Positions 37,493 to 46,839 of a stretch of DNA of 64,000 bases are shown here, in pieces. A model generated the notes under the pieces. It was not told the origin of the DNA and did no database searches. It saw only the letters and a list, made by a program, of their open reading frames with translations. The stretch comes from Halomonas denitrificans. Lineage in GTDB: Bacteria > Pseudomonadota > Gammaproteobacteria > Pseudomonadales > Halomonadaceae. Where the stretch lies: contig NZ_PYVX01000001.1 in assembly GCF_003056305.1 (NCBI RefSeq), positions 248,001 to 312,000 of the forward strand, given 5' to 3'. Position numbers and translations under genes: made by a program. The stretch's first letter is position 1. Every line of letters starts with the position of its first letter.

Positions 37493-38557
37493 TTAAGCTA
37501 CGTCTCTTCCCTGCAGCCCTAGTCGTTCACGATGATAAGAGCCATCCAGCACGTTTCTGCACCAGCTAAGGTTATTGAGATACCAAGAAACCGTCTTGTG
37601 AATCCCACTATAGAAGTCTTCTCGGGGTTCCCATCCCAACTCCTTCCTGAGCTTCGTAGAATCGATTGCATAGCGGCTATCGTGACCAGGTCGGTCGTGC
37701 ACGTGAGTAATCAACTCTTGGCACCCCTTGCAGCGAGGTAATAGCTCTCCCAGAGTCTCACAGATTCTTTCCACCACTTCTTTATTTGTTCTTTCATTGT
37801 TTCCGCCTACATTATAGGTTTCTCCCGGCCTTCCCTCTTTCAGCACCATGTATAAAGCTCGGACATGATCCTCAACGTACAGCCAATCTCTTATTTGTCG
37901 TCCTTCTCCATAAACGGGAAGCGGCTTGCCATCCAGTGCGTTCATCACCATCAGTGGTATCAATTTTTCCGGAAATTGATATGGTCCGTAGTTGTTTGAA
38001 CAGTTCGTTATCAGGGCGGGAAAGCCGTAGGTGCGCCGCCAGGCACGCACGAGATGGTCTGAGCTGGCCTTACTGGCAGCATAAGGTGAACTAGGAGAAT
38101 ACGCCGTTTCTTCACTAAATAGTGACTGATTATCGCCCAGATCTCCAAACACCTCGTCCGTGGAGACATGGACGAATCGAAACTTTTCTCTCCTAGAGTT
38201 TCCCATTTTTTGCCAGTATGCCCGGCAGACTTCGATAAGATAGAAGGTACCCAATATATTGTTATTAATGAATTCTTCTGGGCCATCAATAGAACGGTCT
38301 ACATGACTCTCTGCTGCCAGATGAATAACAGAGTCGGGTTCGTATTTTTCGAATACCGCTTCGACACCAGTACTGTGAAGTATATCTACTTTCTCGAAAT
38401 GATACCTTTCACTGTGCTCTACATCCTTCAACGACTCCAGGTTTCCTGCATAGGTCAGTTTATCGAGATTGACCACAGTATCATTCGTGTTATTAATAAT
38501 GTATCTCACGAGAGCGGAACCAATGAAGCCTGCCCCCCCAGTAACCACTATATTCAT
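37493..38557 (-). CDS. rmlB: dTDP-glucose 4,6-dehydratase
   Basis: A 354-residue extended SDR enzyme making dTDP-4-keto-6-deoxyglucose. NAD site [16 protein letters not shown] is at the N-terminus. The catalytic STDEVFGD is followed by [10 protein letters not shown] (YxxxK), [17 protein letters not shown], and [12 protein letters not shown]. The start at 38557 has GGAGGATAT upstream; an in-frame upstream start does not. It provides the substrate of WecE. No rmlC/rmlD neighbours are found. Confidence 0.95.
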   Translation of the reverse strand: MNIVVTGGAGFIGSALVRYIINNTNDTVVNLDKLTYAGNLESLKDVEHSERYHFEKVDILHSTGVEAVFEKYEPDSVIHLAAESHVDRSIDGPEEFINNNILGTFYLIEVCRAYWQKMGNSRREKFRFVHVSTDEVFGDLGDNQSLFSEETAYSPSSPYAASKASSDHLVRAWRRTYGFPALITNCSNNYGPYQFPEKLIPLMVMNALDGKPLPVYGEGRQIRDWLYVEDHVRALYMVLKEGRPGETYNVGGNNERTNKEVVERICETLGELLPRCKGCQELITHVHDRPGHDSRYAIDSTKLRKELGWEPREDFYSGIHKTVSWYLNNLSWCRNVLDGSYHRERLGLQGRDVA

Positions 38558-38771
38558 ATATCCTCCGACGGATCTTACAATTAAACTTGCAAGGGGCATA
38601 TTCTATATCAATTTTTACTTACATCATCAATTACAAGAAAATCACTATCCATTTTGGATTTAAAGCAGTTACATTCATCGCATGAAGTTACGTTTCCCGC
38701 AAGGCTTTTGAACTGCTGATCAGGAAGCTCAATAGTATCTTAAGCATGAGCCTTACCGCCTTGTCGGCTCC

Positions 38772-40769
38772 CTATAGTCTTGCTCTAGCGGCATGGCTGA
38801 TTCCCTGCCATCCCTCATTACCTTCCTGTGCGCCGGATGCTGAGGCTGCATTCTCCGGTAAGGACTCACTAGCGGGGGGCGTCCCAGCGAAGGTGGTCGA
38901 TAGTCCTGGCCGATAGTCCAGCGGCGCTTGCCTTAGCAGTGTGATGACTTTCTCTTCATTGCGGCTTTCTACCGCTGAGTTCAAACTTTCCAGAAAAGGC
39001 TCTAACCTCTCCCAGGACCAGTAGCGCTCGCGAGTCGTTAGTATTCTCGGATGGGGGGTGGGATGAGCACAATCGCCAATGATCAATTCCTCGTAGAGCT
39101 TTTCACCAGGCCTTAGGCCCGTATAGCGAATCTCGATATCACCGCTTGGATTCTCCGTACTCTTCACCTCTAGCCCTGAAAGCCGGATCATGCTTTTAGC
39201 CAGCTCTGCGATACGCACGGGTTCGCCCATATCCAGCACGAACACCTCACCGGCCTCCCCCATAGCCCCAGCCTGGATCACCAGCTGTGCAGCCTCGGGA
39301 ATGGTCATGAAATAGCGGGTAATCTCCACATGGGTCACCTCCACCGGGCCTCCGCGGGCGATCTGCTCACGAAAACGGGGCACGACCGAGCCGCTAGATC
39401 CCAAGACGTTACCGAATCGCACCATGCACAAGCGTGTCTTGACGTCCCGTGGATAGCGGCTAGCGAAGGCCTGGCAGATGAGTTCAGTAAGCCGCTTGGT
39501 AGCTCCCATGACATTGGTGGGTCGCACCGCCTTGTCGGTGGAGACCATCACAAAACTCCCCACGTCGGCTGCCACGGCAGCTTTCACCAGGCCTAGGGTA
39601 CCGAAGACGTTGTTTCGTATGCCCTCGATCAGGTTGCTCTCCACTAGAGGGACGTGCTTGTAGGCCGCAGCATGATAGAGCGTCTGCACGCTTTCACGCC
39701 GCATGAGCGCCTCTAGGCACTCATGCTGCTGTATCGACATCAGAGCTGCATGGCACACGCCGCGGCCATCGCCAGCGCGGTCGCCTAGCAACTCCTGTTC
39801 GATGGAGTAAAGAGCGAACTCACAGCTGTCGACCAGCACCAGGCGTCGCGGTTTCTGCAGAAGGATTTGTCTGCACAGTTCCGCACCGATCGATCCGCCT
39901 GCCCCCGTGACCATGACGGATTTGCCGCGGATGTCCTGAGCCATGAGATCAGGAAAAGGCGGCACAGGCTCACGCCCCAACAGATCCTCAACAGCGACGT
40001 CGCGGGTCTCATTGACGAATGCTCGCCCGGACACAAGATCCTTTGTCCCTGGGATGGTCTGCACCGGGATGGTGAGTTCGGCGAGATCCTCCAGAATCTC
40101 CCTGCGTCGACAGCGTGGAGCACTGGGAATTGCCAGGAGGACCAATTCCACACCCAGTCGATCCACCAGCCCGCCTAGATCGTCGGGCGGATAGACGCGT
40201 AGCCCCTCCACCAGCGAGCCTTGGAGTCCACGCCAGTCGTCCACGAAGGCACGCGGCCAGTAATGGCCGCCCTGCTGCAGGGCTCGCGCCAGTTCGCAAC
40301 CCGCAGCACCGGCACCGTAGATAATCACCGGTTTGCGCTGGGTCCGACAGCTGAATTGGTAGAGCTCATGCAGCACGAGCCTCAGGCTACCGATCCCCAG
40401 AAGCGCCAGAATGGCGAATACCGGCACCACCCTTAGCACAAACGGCTGCCCCATGATCATGTCCAGCAGGATCATCCCAGCGGCCACAAATGCGACTCCA
40501 GCCATCATGGTCTTGATCACGCGCCGGTTCATGTAGCGCAGCACTACCCTATAGATGCCCAATACCTCGAAAAACAGCGGTGTAACCAATACCATTGGAA
40601 CCATCACCGCCAAGGTACGCCCATCCCACAAGGTCTGGCTGTCGCCCACCAGCAGGACAGCCATGACCATGGCCAGCGCCACCAGCAGCATATCCGTAAG
40701 CCGTAGCAACCAGCGCTTGAAACGACGTGGCAACCGCACGAGCGACTTGAACCAACAGGGCACCGCCAT
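38772..40769 (-). CDS. WbpM/CapD-type UDP-GlcNAc 4,6-dehydratase (membrane)
   Basis: A 665-residue protein. Four N-terminal membrane helices (about 24-130) are followed by a first Rossmann-like domain (IIYGAGAAGCELARAL, about 150) and the catalytic SDR domain (VTGAGGSIGAELCRQIL, about 287). The active site STDKAVRPTNVMGATKR has Met421-x3-Lys425 in place of Tyr-x3-Lys, as in long WbpM/PglF enzymes. It should make UDP-2-acetamido-2,6-dideoxy-4-hexulose, a precursor for QuiNAc, FucNAc or bacillosamine sugars. ATG at 40769 has GGGGAG nine bases upstream; its beginning abuts the wza stop, so the two are coupled. Confidence 0.9.
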   Translation of the reverse strand: MAVPCWFKSLVRLPRRFKRWLLRLTDMLLVALAMVMAVLLVGDSQTLWDGRTLAVMVPMVLVTPLFFEVLGIYRVVLRYMNRRVIKTMMAGVAFVAAGMILLDMIMGQPFVLRVVPVFAILALLGIGSLRLVLHELYQFSCRTQRKPVIIYGAGAAGCELARALQQGGHYWPRAFVDDWRGLQGSLVEGLRVYPPDDLGGLVDRLGVELVLLAIPSAPRCRRREILEDLAELTIPVQTIPGTKDLVSGRAFVNETRDVAVEDLLGREPVPPFPDLMAQDIRGKSVMVTGAGGSIGAELCRQILLQKPRRLVLVDSCEFALYSIEQELLGDRAGDGRGVCHAALMSIQQHECLEALMRRESVQTLYHAAAYKHVPLVESNLIEGIRNNVFGTLGLVKAAVAADVGSFVMVSTDKAVRPTNVMGATKRLTELICQAFASRYPRDVKTRLCMVRFGNVLGSSGSVVPRFREQIARGGPVEVTHVEITRYFMTIPEAAQLVIQAGAMGEAGEVFVLDMGEPVRIAELAKSMIRLSGLEVKSTENPSGDIEIRYTGLRPGEKLYEELIIGDCAHPTPHPRILTTRERYWSWERLEPFLESLNSAVESRNEEKVITLLRQAPLDYRPGLSTTFAGTPPASESLPENAASASGAQEGNEGWQGISHAARARL

Positions 40770-40771
40770 GA

Positions 40772-41938
40772 TCACAGGCTCCCCGCTTCATCGACGGACG
40801 AGCCGATGTCGCCAGGCAGAGCGATAGACGGCAACAAGAGGCTGATTACATTATTCCAGCGAGCGATCGGCGCGGATGTGACATAGACGACATCCTGGGC
40901 CTGTAGTGGAAAGCGAGTCCCCAGCATCAACCGTGTTGCGTCGCTGATGTCAAGCTGATAGACGGTGGCCAGTTTCTCACTCTCCAGGGCATGGCCGCGA
41001 ATGACGAAGATTCCCGAGGGCTCGGCACGACTCTCGTTGACCCCTCCGGCTCTGGCCAAGGCATCTGTCAGATTGATGCGTTCGTTCCCGACGGAAAGAG
41101 TGCCGGGGCGGTTGACTTGACCCAGCACCACCACATTCTGGTTGTCCGCCGTGGGGACATGCAGCAGGTCGCCATCCCTTAACAGGCGGTTATCGCTTTG
41201 GTCGCCCAGGCGCAGCAGGTCATAGAGCGAGATTTGGTGTTTCTGGCCGTCTCTCACCAAGGTCGTGGAGTGCCAATCCGCCTCTGGCGTGGTGCCCCCC
41301 GCTAGGCTGATCGCATCCAATATGGTCATGGGCTCAATGGTTATCGGCAGGGTTCCGGGAGTCTCCACGGCACCGGTCACGTAAACCTTCTGTGATCGGT
41401 AGGCGGCAACGCTGACCTCCACCTGAGGGTCGGTGATCACGCTGGACAGGCGGCTGGTCAGTAAGCGACGCACCTCCTCCAGAGATCTCCCTCCAACCTG
41501 TAGGCGGCCCACATAGGGATAGAACATGGTGCCATCCGTCTGGACCCGGTTGCCGGTATCTGCGGCTTCTCGTTCTGCCCCCGCCGGTATCGTCAGCTCC
41601 GGGTGGTCATAGACGATGATGCTCAACACATCTCCTGGCCCTACACGGTACTGATAATCGCTCAGCTCGCGGCGGGCCTCACTGGGCATCGGCCGAGCCA
41701 TTGCCTGTTGCGAGTGACTCATGGCGGCCACCAACTGAGGCGTGATTGGTTCCAGATCGACACGCTCGTCCAAAGACTCACCAATATGGTCCTCATCGAT
41801 ATGCCCCCCCGGCGCCAGGGCGCAACCCGATAGCACAACCGCCACGAGCATGGCGAGCAACCCGCCCCCGAATCGCCAGGCGACACGCTGCGCTTCCCCT
41901 GGAGCCTCGTCTTGTGCGTGTACCGCATGCATGATCAT
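40772..41938 (-). CDS. wza: Wza, outer-membrane polysaccharide export lipoprotein
   Basis: A 388-residue lipoprotein forming the octameric outer-membrane channel for capsule or exopolysaccharide. The signal peptide has a lipobox VVLSGC (Cys near 39). The Poly_export domain begins YRVGPGDVLSIIVYDHPEL, with two SLBB repeats (VYVTGAVETPGTLPIT and VVLGQVNRPGTLSVG) and a C-terminal amphipathic segment. It is first in locus 1. GGGGAT precedes ATG, but that ribosome site lies inside a 10-bp hairpin arm and the ops element is 30 bases upstream. Confidence 0.93.
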   Translation of the reverse strand: MIMHAVHAQDEAPGEAQRVAWRFGGGLLAMLVAVVLSGCALAPGGHIDEDHIGESLDERVDLEPITPQLVAAMSHSQQAMARPMPSEARRELSDYQYRVGPGDVLSIIVYDHPELTIPAGAEREAADTGNRVQTDGTMFYPYVGRLQVGGRSLEEVRRLLTSRLSSVITDPQVEVSVAAYRSQKVYVTGAVETPGTLPITIEPMTILDAISLAGGTTPEADWHSTTLVRDGQKHQISLYDLLRLGDQSDNRLLRDGDLLHVPTADNQNVVVLGQVNRPGTLSVGNERINLTDALARAGGVNESRAEPSGIFVIRGHALESEKLATVYQLDISDATRLMLGTRFPLQAQDVVYVTSAPIARWNNVISLLLPSIALPGDIGSSVDEAGSL

Positions 41939-41940
41939 GG

Positions 41941-41991
41941 CGACATCCCCGCTGTTTATTGCCAGGCCACGCTACCGCCCCGGGGATGTCG
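41941..41991 (-). promoter_or_regulatory. Hairpin with ops in the loop and the wza ribosome site in the stem
   Basis: A perfect 10-bp inverted repeat: CGACATCCCC in the 5' arm of the RNA (41991-41982) and GGGGATGTCG in the 3' arm (41950-41941). The 31-base loop contains GGCGGTAGCGTG. The 3' arm carries the only plausible wza ribosome site (GGGGA) and ends two bases before the ATG at 41938. Folding would hide the site, so translation may need a factor or ribosome recruited at ops. Confidence 0.7.
41968..41979 (-). promoter_or_regulatory. ops element upstream of wza
   Basis: GGCGGTAGCGTG on the minus strand, an exact match to the ops pause/recruitment sequence used by RfaH to load onto RNA polymerase at capsule, LPS and haemolysin operons. 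It ends 30 bases before the wza start codon. The complete 39-bp JUMPstart is not evident; only its ops end is conserved. Confidence 0.88.
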
Positions 41992-42644
41992 TTTGGCATC
42001 ACCCCGAAGCCCGTGGCCGCTGGAGGAGCAACCTCTCGATTGCTTCCTCCCGCCTTTTGGCTGCTCGCCCGCCGAGACGTGCCTCGGCACGCATCGAGAT
42101 ACATTCCAATAACAATTCAGGCCGAACAGATAACGTAAGCTTACAAAGTGACTGCTCCGCCACATTGGGATTTTCCTGCCTCGCCACGGGTGATAAGTGG
42201 CCTACGGGAAAGCTCGCAAGGATGGAGAGAAGATGATGAGGCGGACATGGCTGAACCAGCATCCCCTCTCATCCAAGAGACTGATCGTGTACCAGGCAAG
42301 CCTCATGCTCTGTGCAAGATGCTGGCAAGAAAATGTATTAGCGACAAAAGCTTGGAAAGGGGACGGCGGGAAAGGGGGCAAGCAGGTGTATTGGCGAAAG
42401 AGGTATGGAGAGAGGGTTTGGGCGAGAGAGGAGTCGGCCAGAAGCGGCCTCTAATTAGGAGGGGTGTAACCGTGGACTCGAGGAGGGCCTGGCTCCCCCT
42501 GCCCCATCAGACGATACCCGCCGACCGTTCTGGCGGAGCGGTGCAAGGGAAGGAAGTAGGCGATGTCAGGCCTCGACGGCGACCTCGAGGCGTCGATGAC
42601 GCCATCGGGACCAGCGGGGTGTGAGATATTCTAGGCCGTGATGG
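41992..42644. other. 653-base leader/intergenic region between wza and ugd
   Basis: This GC-mixed stretch upstream of wza must contain the locus 1 promoter, but no clear -35/-10 pair can be named. GTAAGCTTAC near 42134 is a 10-bp palindrome. A weak hairpin (CCTCGA / TCGAGG, 42571-42590) lies past the ugd stop. No coding frame has family motifs. Confidence 0.35.
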
Positions 42645-43979
42645 CTAGCTCAGCGAGTCCCCCCGCCCCACTGCGAAGTAGAGCAGCCCGGCTGCTTTCA
42701 CCGTCTCCGGCTCGAAGAGGTTTCGGCCGTCGACCACTACCGGCATGCCCAGCTGCTGTTTCAGCCAGGTGAAGTCCAGGGTGCGGAACTCCTTCCACTC
42801 GGTGCAGATCACCAGGGCGTCGGCGCCCTTCACCGCCTGGATGCGATCGCCCACCAGCACCAGATCATCGCGCACGCCGTAGAGTCGGCGGCACTCCCGC
42901 ATCGCCTCCGGATCGTAGGCCTGCACCCGGGCACCGACGTCCCACAGTGCCTCCATCAGGGTGCGACTCGGCGCGTCGCGCATGTCGTCGGTATTGGGCT
43001 TGAAGGCAAGGCCCCATAGCGCGATGGTCTTCCCCGCCAGATCGCCATCGAAGGCCTGTTTGAGCTTCGTGTAGAGCGTCTGTTTCTGGCGCTGGTTCAC
43101 CGACTCGACGGCGGTGAGCAGCTCCGCCCGGTAGTCCACGTCGGCCGCGGTGCGTGCCAGCGCCTGCACGTCCTTGGGGAAGCAGGAGCCGCCATAGCCA
43201 CAGCCCGGATAGATGAACTGGTAGCCGATGCGCGGATCCGAGCCGATTCCCCGGCGCACCTGTTCCACGTCGGCGCCCAGCCGCTCGGCCAGGTTCGCGA
43301 TCTCATTCATGAAGCTGATCTTGGTCGCCAGCATGGCATTGGCGGCGTACTTGGTCAGCTCGGCGGCCCGAACATCCATGAACATCAGCTTTTCCTGCTG
43401 GCGGATATAGGGCGCGTAGCACTCACGTATCAGTCCCATGACCCGCTCGGAATCTGTGCCGACCACAATCCGCGCACCTTGGCTGAAGTCCTGGATCGCC
43501 GTGCCCTCCTTGAGAAACTCTGGATTAGAGCAGACATCGAAATCGACGTCCTTTCCCCGGGTCTCAAGGATCTGCGTCACCGACTGGCGAACGCGATCGG
43601 CGGTGCCGACAGGCACCGTCGACTTATCGACGATCACCTTGTACTCATTCATGTGACGGCCGATGGTCTCCGCCACCGCCAGCACGTACTTGAGATCGGC
43701 GCTACCATCCTCATCGGGGGGCGTGCCCACGGCGATGAACTGCAGGGTCCCAAAGGCCACCGCTTCTTCAGGATCGGTGGTGAAGCGCAGCCGTCCCGCC
43801 GCGGCGTTGGCCTGCACCATGGGCTCGAGCCCGGGCTCGTAGATGGGAATCTCACCGCCCTCGAGGCGGGCGATCTTGTCAGCATCCACGTCCACGCACA
43901 GCACGTCGTGGCCCACGTCGGCCAGGCAGGTGCCGGTAACCAAGCCCACGTACCCCGTTCCAAAAATGGTGATCTTCAT
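42645..43979 (-). CDS. ugd: UDP-glucose 6-dehydrogenase
   Basis: A 444-residue cytosolic enzyme oxidising UDP-glucose to UDP-glucuronate. The NAD motif [21 protein letters not shown] opens the protein. [22 protein letters not shown] and the catalytic Cys in [12 protein letters not shown] follow, then [19 protein letters not shown] and CTEWKEF. GGAGACAGGGA precedes ATG. The GC-rich codon use resembles the housekeeping genes, unlike most of locus 1. It sits between the two polysaccharide loci and can supply UDP-GlcA to either. The dead gene upstream looks like a glucuronate epimerase, which would have used its product. Confidence 0.96.
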   Translation of the reverse strand: MKITIFGTGYVGLVTGTCLADVGHDVLCVDVDADKIARLEGGEIPIYEPGLEPMVQANAAAGRLRFTTDPEEAVAFGTLQFIAVGTPPDEDGSADLKYVLAVAETIGRHMNEYKVIVDKSTVPVGTADRVRQSVTQILETRGKDVDFDVCSNPEFLKEGTAIQDFSQGARIVVGTDSERVMGLIRECYAPYIRQQEKLMFMDVRAAELTKYAANAMLATKISFMNEIANLAERLGADVEQVRRGIGSDPRIGYQFIYPGCGYGGSCFPKDVQALARTAADVDYRAELLTAVESVNQRQKQTLYTKLKQAFDGDLAGKTIALWGLAFKPNTDDMRDAPSRTLMEALWDVGARVQAYDPEAMRECRRLYGVRDDLVLVGDRIQAVKGADALVICTEWKEFRTLDFTWLKQQLGMPVVVDGRNLFEPETVKAAGLLYFAVGRGDSLS

Positions 43980-44160
43980 TCCCTGTCTCCTGATCTGTCC
44001 CGGTGATCTGTTCTATCCGGTAGACGCTGTCGCCGCATTGTAAAGGTGTTTTGGGAGCAAAGCCGCCCTTGTCAGCTCGATGCTTCCATCAAGATAAAGC
44101 GCGAATGGTGTCAGACCGCTCTAAACCCCATAAACCCGCGATAGCACGTCACGATCCAGC

Positions 44161-44782
44161 TCATTTCTTCCTAACGCTGACCATAGTGGTATAGTCCGTT
44201 GGCTGGAATAGCACGTAGGCATCATTCAAGGCACGCGGCACGTTTCCCGGCTGCAGGGGCAAGCAGTCGCAGATCGCCGCACAGCCGGAAGCAACCTTTT
44301 CTAGCTCTAGTAGTATATCAATGGCACCAGACTGCCATGGCCGATATTGTAGGACGCATCGCATATAGCGCTCTGGAGCTGTCTGGCTCCGAGTCGCCGG
44401 CCTACCACTACAGATCGGTCCGGGAATAACATCAAGCACACATACGACGAACCCGACGATCTCGTCAATGTAGGAGGCGTTGCTGTTGACGTAGACTTGG
44501 GGGGCTCACGGGAGTAGAGAACACCCGCATGGGACGACAGATGAATCACCCGGTCGAAGCGGTGCTCGGCGAACGGTGCGGCCATCTACTCGCGATCGGC
44601 CAGGTCCAGCTATGAATCGCACATCTTTGTAACCGGCTAGATCGTCGAAGCGAGTCTACTTGAGCGAAATATCGTAATAGGCATTGAGGTTGTCGGTCCC
44701 GACGATCTCGTGCTGCTGCCCCGCCAGCCCCCGGCAACGGCATGGCCGATAAAACCGGCCATGCCGTAATGAAGAGCTTAAT
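44161..44782 (-). pseudogene. Decayed UDP-glucuronate 4-epimerase-like gene
   Basis: Fragments in changing frames spell an extended-SDR nucleotide-sugar epimerase: KLFITxMAGFIGHAV, then GQQHEIVGTDNLNAYYDISLK-stop, MAAPFAEHRFDRVIHLSSHAG, VYVNSNASYI, YNIGHGS and a C-terminal LFQPTDYTTMVSV. The start codon is ATT where ATG is expected, a base is missing after FIT, TAG interrupts after SLK, and the central catalytic region is deleted. The family matches the CapI/UDP-GlcA epimerases often paired with ugd, whose gene begins 182 bases downstream. Confidence 0.75.
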
Positions 44783-44897
44783 GGTGTTTTCTTTGAGGCA
44801 CCGGCTGAACTGTAACGCAATCCTTCCCTGGACGCGCCCCAACCACTTATCACGAACATTGTGGTAAGCTTTCGAAGATTTTTTGCCGCAAGATCTC

Positions 44898-45103
44898 CAT
44901 GGACATCAACGCTTCGCCTTCGTCATCGAGGACCTCTACAGCACAGCGGCGGCACTCAAAAATCGCTGCTATACACGGTGGATCAGCTGAGCCAGAGTGG
45001 CTACGACGTCATCGTCTTCATCCTGCGCGGGCGCATCGAGCACCGCCTGCTGATTTTGGCGTTCCTCAAGGAGAGCACTCTGCCTCTGTTCGAAACGCTC
45101 TGA
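44898..45103 (+). pseudogene. 5' fragment of a GT4-like glycosyltransferase
   Basis: Frame 1 reads RFAFVIEDLYSTA and, after a one-base shift, another frame continues GGTQKSLLYTVDQLSQSGYDVIVFILRG. Together this is the N-terminal substrate domain of a GT-B glycosyltransferase ('VIEDLYS.GGTQ.SLL'). It then degenerates (ILAFLKESTLPLFETL-stop). The C-terminal donor-binding domain is missing. It lies directly upstream of the kinase-like gene at 45131. Confidence 0.6.
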
Positions 45104-45130
45104 TCAAGGGCTTAGTTATTAGGACATGAC

Positions 45131-45862
45131 GTGAAACTGCTGGATATCCCCTTCAATGACCGCCGCCGCCGCTACCTGGTCGTCCATCCGGATGGCCTTT
45201 CGAATCAGCTGGCGTTCTCGAGCACCACAACCACCCAGGCCTTCGAGGCCCTGGGCAGCAGTCGTTTCTTCGTCTCACAAGACCAGAAAATTCTCGCCAA
45301 AGTGGTACCGGACAAGTTCCCCCGACGCCAGGCCCCGTTGAAATGGCTGCTGAGGGACTACCTCGAGAAACGCTGGCTTGGCCAGACCGACGCACGAAAG
45401 GAATATCGAAGCCTGCAGGTTCTGCGTCGTGCCGGCCTGGCTACGCCCCGCTGCTACGGCTGGGGGGTATCGCTCAACCCCGGCAACCACAACGGCTCGC
45501 TTTTGTTGATGGAGCACGTGCAGAACGCACAACCGGGCGGCGAGGTCTTCAACAAACTCGACGAACAGGGCCGACTCGCCTTCCTGGAGCGCTTCTGTCT
45601 AGAGGTGGCCCGACTAGCCGGGGCAGGCTACGCACACCGCGATCTTCACTACGATAACCTGCTAATCGATAAAAACGGAGATATTCTCTGGATCGATACC
45701 CACGTACGCCGGCTACCAACGAAAAGCGCCGACCAGTGGCCGGCGCTGAAGCGTTCATTGACTGTGACCAAGCTACGGGGCGAAGCCTACCACTCCCTGG
45801 CAGAAACACGACTTCATGCTCTCTTCATTGGGGATGAGAGCGCGGCATCTCACCGCGGTTGA
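45131..45862 (+). CDS. LPS core kinase-like protein (WaaP/KdkA family)
   Basis: A 243-residue protein-kinase-like fold of the lipopolysaccharide kinase group. The lysine region ILAKVVPDKF is followed by the catalytic loop AGYAHRDLHYDNLLID (HRD..N) and the metal-binding ILWIDTHVRR, where DTH replaces DFG. Members phosphorylate heptose or Kdo of the LPS core at the inner membrane. The GTG start at 45131 has AGGA upstream. It is one of the few plus-strand genes in the region. Which sugar is phosphorylated cannot be said. Confidence 0.8.
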   Translation: MKLLDIPFNDRRRRYLVVHPDGLSNQLAFSSTTTTQAFEALGSSRFFVSQDQKILAKVVPDKFPRRQAPLKWLLRDYLEKRWLGQTDARKEYRSLQVLRRAGLATPRCYGWGVSLNPGNHNGSLLLMEHVQNAQPGGEVFNKLDEQGRLAFLERFCLEVARLAGAGYAHRDLHYDNLLIDKNGDILWIDTHVRRLPTKSADQWPALKRSLTVTKLRGEAYHSLAETRLHALFIGDESAASHRG

Positions 45863-45915
45863 ATCAGCATTCGGATATTGCTCGACCCCGGCCCGGCCTC
45901 TGGAGAAAACGCCAG

Positions 45916-46797
45916 CTACGTAGGGGAAGGATCCAACGGCCCGGGCTCGGTCTCGGGAAGACACTCGGCCAAACGAACCTTGACGCGCGTCAATGCTTCC
46001 TCCCCGGTAGCCCCCTGCGTGACGGTTTCCCACCATTCCCGGTGCACAGCCTTAACCGTCACCGGCACCGAAGGCAAACCCAACCTCTGCGCCATGGCAA
46101 GACGATGCAGGCCGCGGTTGATTTTGATCAGTCGCCCTTCACGACTAACCGCAACTCCGAGCTGATCCTTACCTCTACGGGCATCAAAGCCTCTCACCGC
46201 CATGTCATCGAGAAAGCTCAAATACACTCGCAAATAGGTGAGAATACGATTCTCTGAATCCAGCAGTATACCCTGCTGGTGTGAAGACCACGGACGGCCG
46301 GCATCCAGACGCGCTTTCAGTTCGCGAAACCGCTCTGTTCGGCGCAGGTCATCCCGGTGGTCGTCGAGATCGCTAATAAATCGGTAGCGTGATCCCTGAC
46401 GAAGATCCCCCCGGCGGAGGTCCCACTCGCCATCCCATAAAAAGGCGGACGATGATGGCCGGCTTCTGTGCGCGTAGCCTCGCCAATCGGTGATACGGAT
46501 AAGTTCGCACGGATCCACACGCAATATCAAGGCATCCCCCAGTCGCTCCTCAATCGCGCGCCGGGGCAATCCAAATTTTTCAAGAGTGCTGGTGCCAGGC
46601 AGGCCGGCCCGCCACCAACTCAACGCGATGCGTTCGAAAGGCATACCGACAACAGACTGAAACCCTGATCGTACGGCTACCTGACATTGCGCACGGCGGA
46701 TGGGCCAGTGCATGCGTGAATCATACAAAGGCGCAAACGCCGCATCACCCGCCGGGGCGAGCGGTACGGTCGAGGTTGATCGGCGATTCCTCTTCAT
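45916..46797 (-). CDS. ParB/Srx-like domain protein of unknown function
   Basis: A 293-residue, Arg-rich soluble protein. The C-terminal third has VAVSREGRLIKINRGLHRLAMAQRLGLPSVPVTVKAVH, which resembles the ParB/sulfiredoxin nucleotide-binding motif (G.HR...A..LG...VPV). The N-terminal part has no recognisable family. Its position beside LPS-kinase-like and waaL-like genes suggests an envelope-linked function, perhaps a kinase or nucleotide-binding enzyme rather than a DNA-partition protein. It is convergent with the kinase-like gene, 53 bases apart. Confidence 0.6.
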   Translation of the reverse strand: MKRNRRSTSTVPLAPAGDAAFAPLYDSRMHWPIRRAQCQVAVRSGFQSVVGMPFERIALSWWRAGLPGTSTLEKFGLPRRAIEERLGDALILRVDPCELIRITDWRGYAHRSRPSSSAFLWDGEWDLRRGDLRQGSRYRFISDLDDHRDDLRRTERFRELKARLDAGRPWSSHQQGILLDSENRILTYLRVYLSFLDDMAVRGFDARRGKDQLGVAVSREGRLIKINRGLHRLAMAQRLGLPSVPVTVKAVHREWWETVTQGATGEEALTRVKVRLAECLPETEPGPLDPSPT

Positions 46798-46839
46798 TCC
46801 TCAAGCCACCAAGATCCACTCCGCTGGTCCCGTAAGCCC

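Noticed and set aside
42184..42624. Plus-strand frames in the wza/ugd intergenic region
   Set aside because: Charged low-complexity translations without motifs. The region is better explained as leader and promoter DNA.
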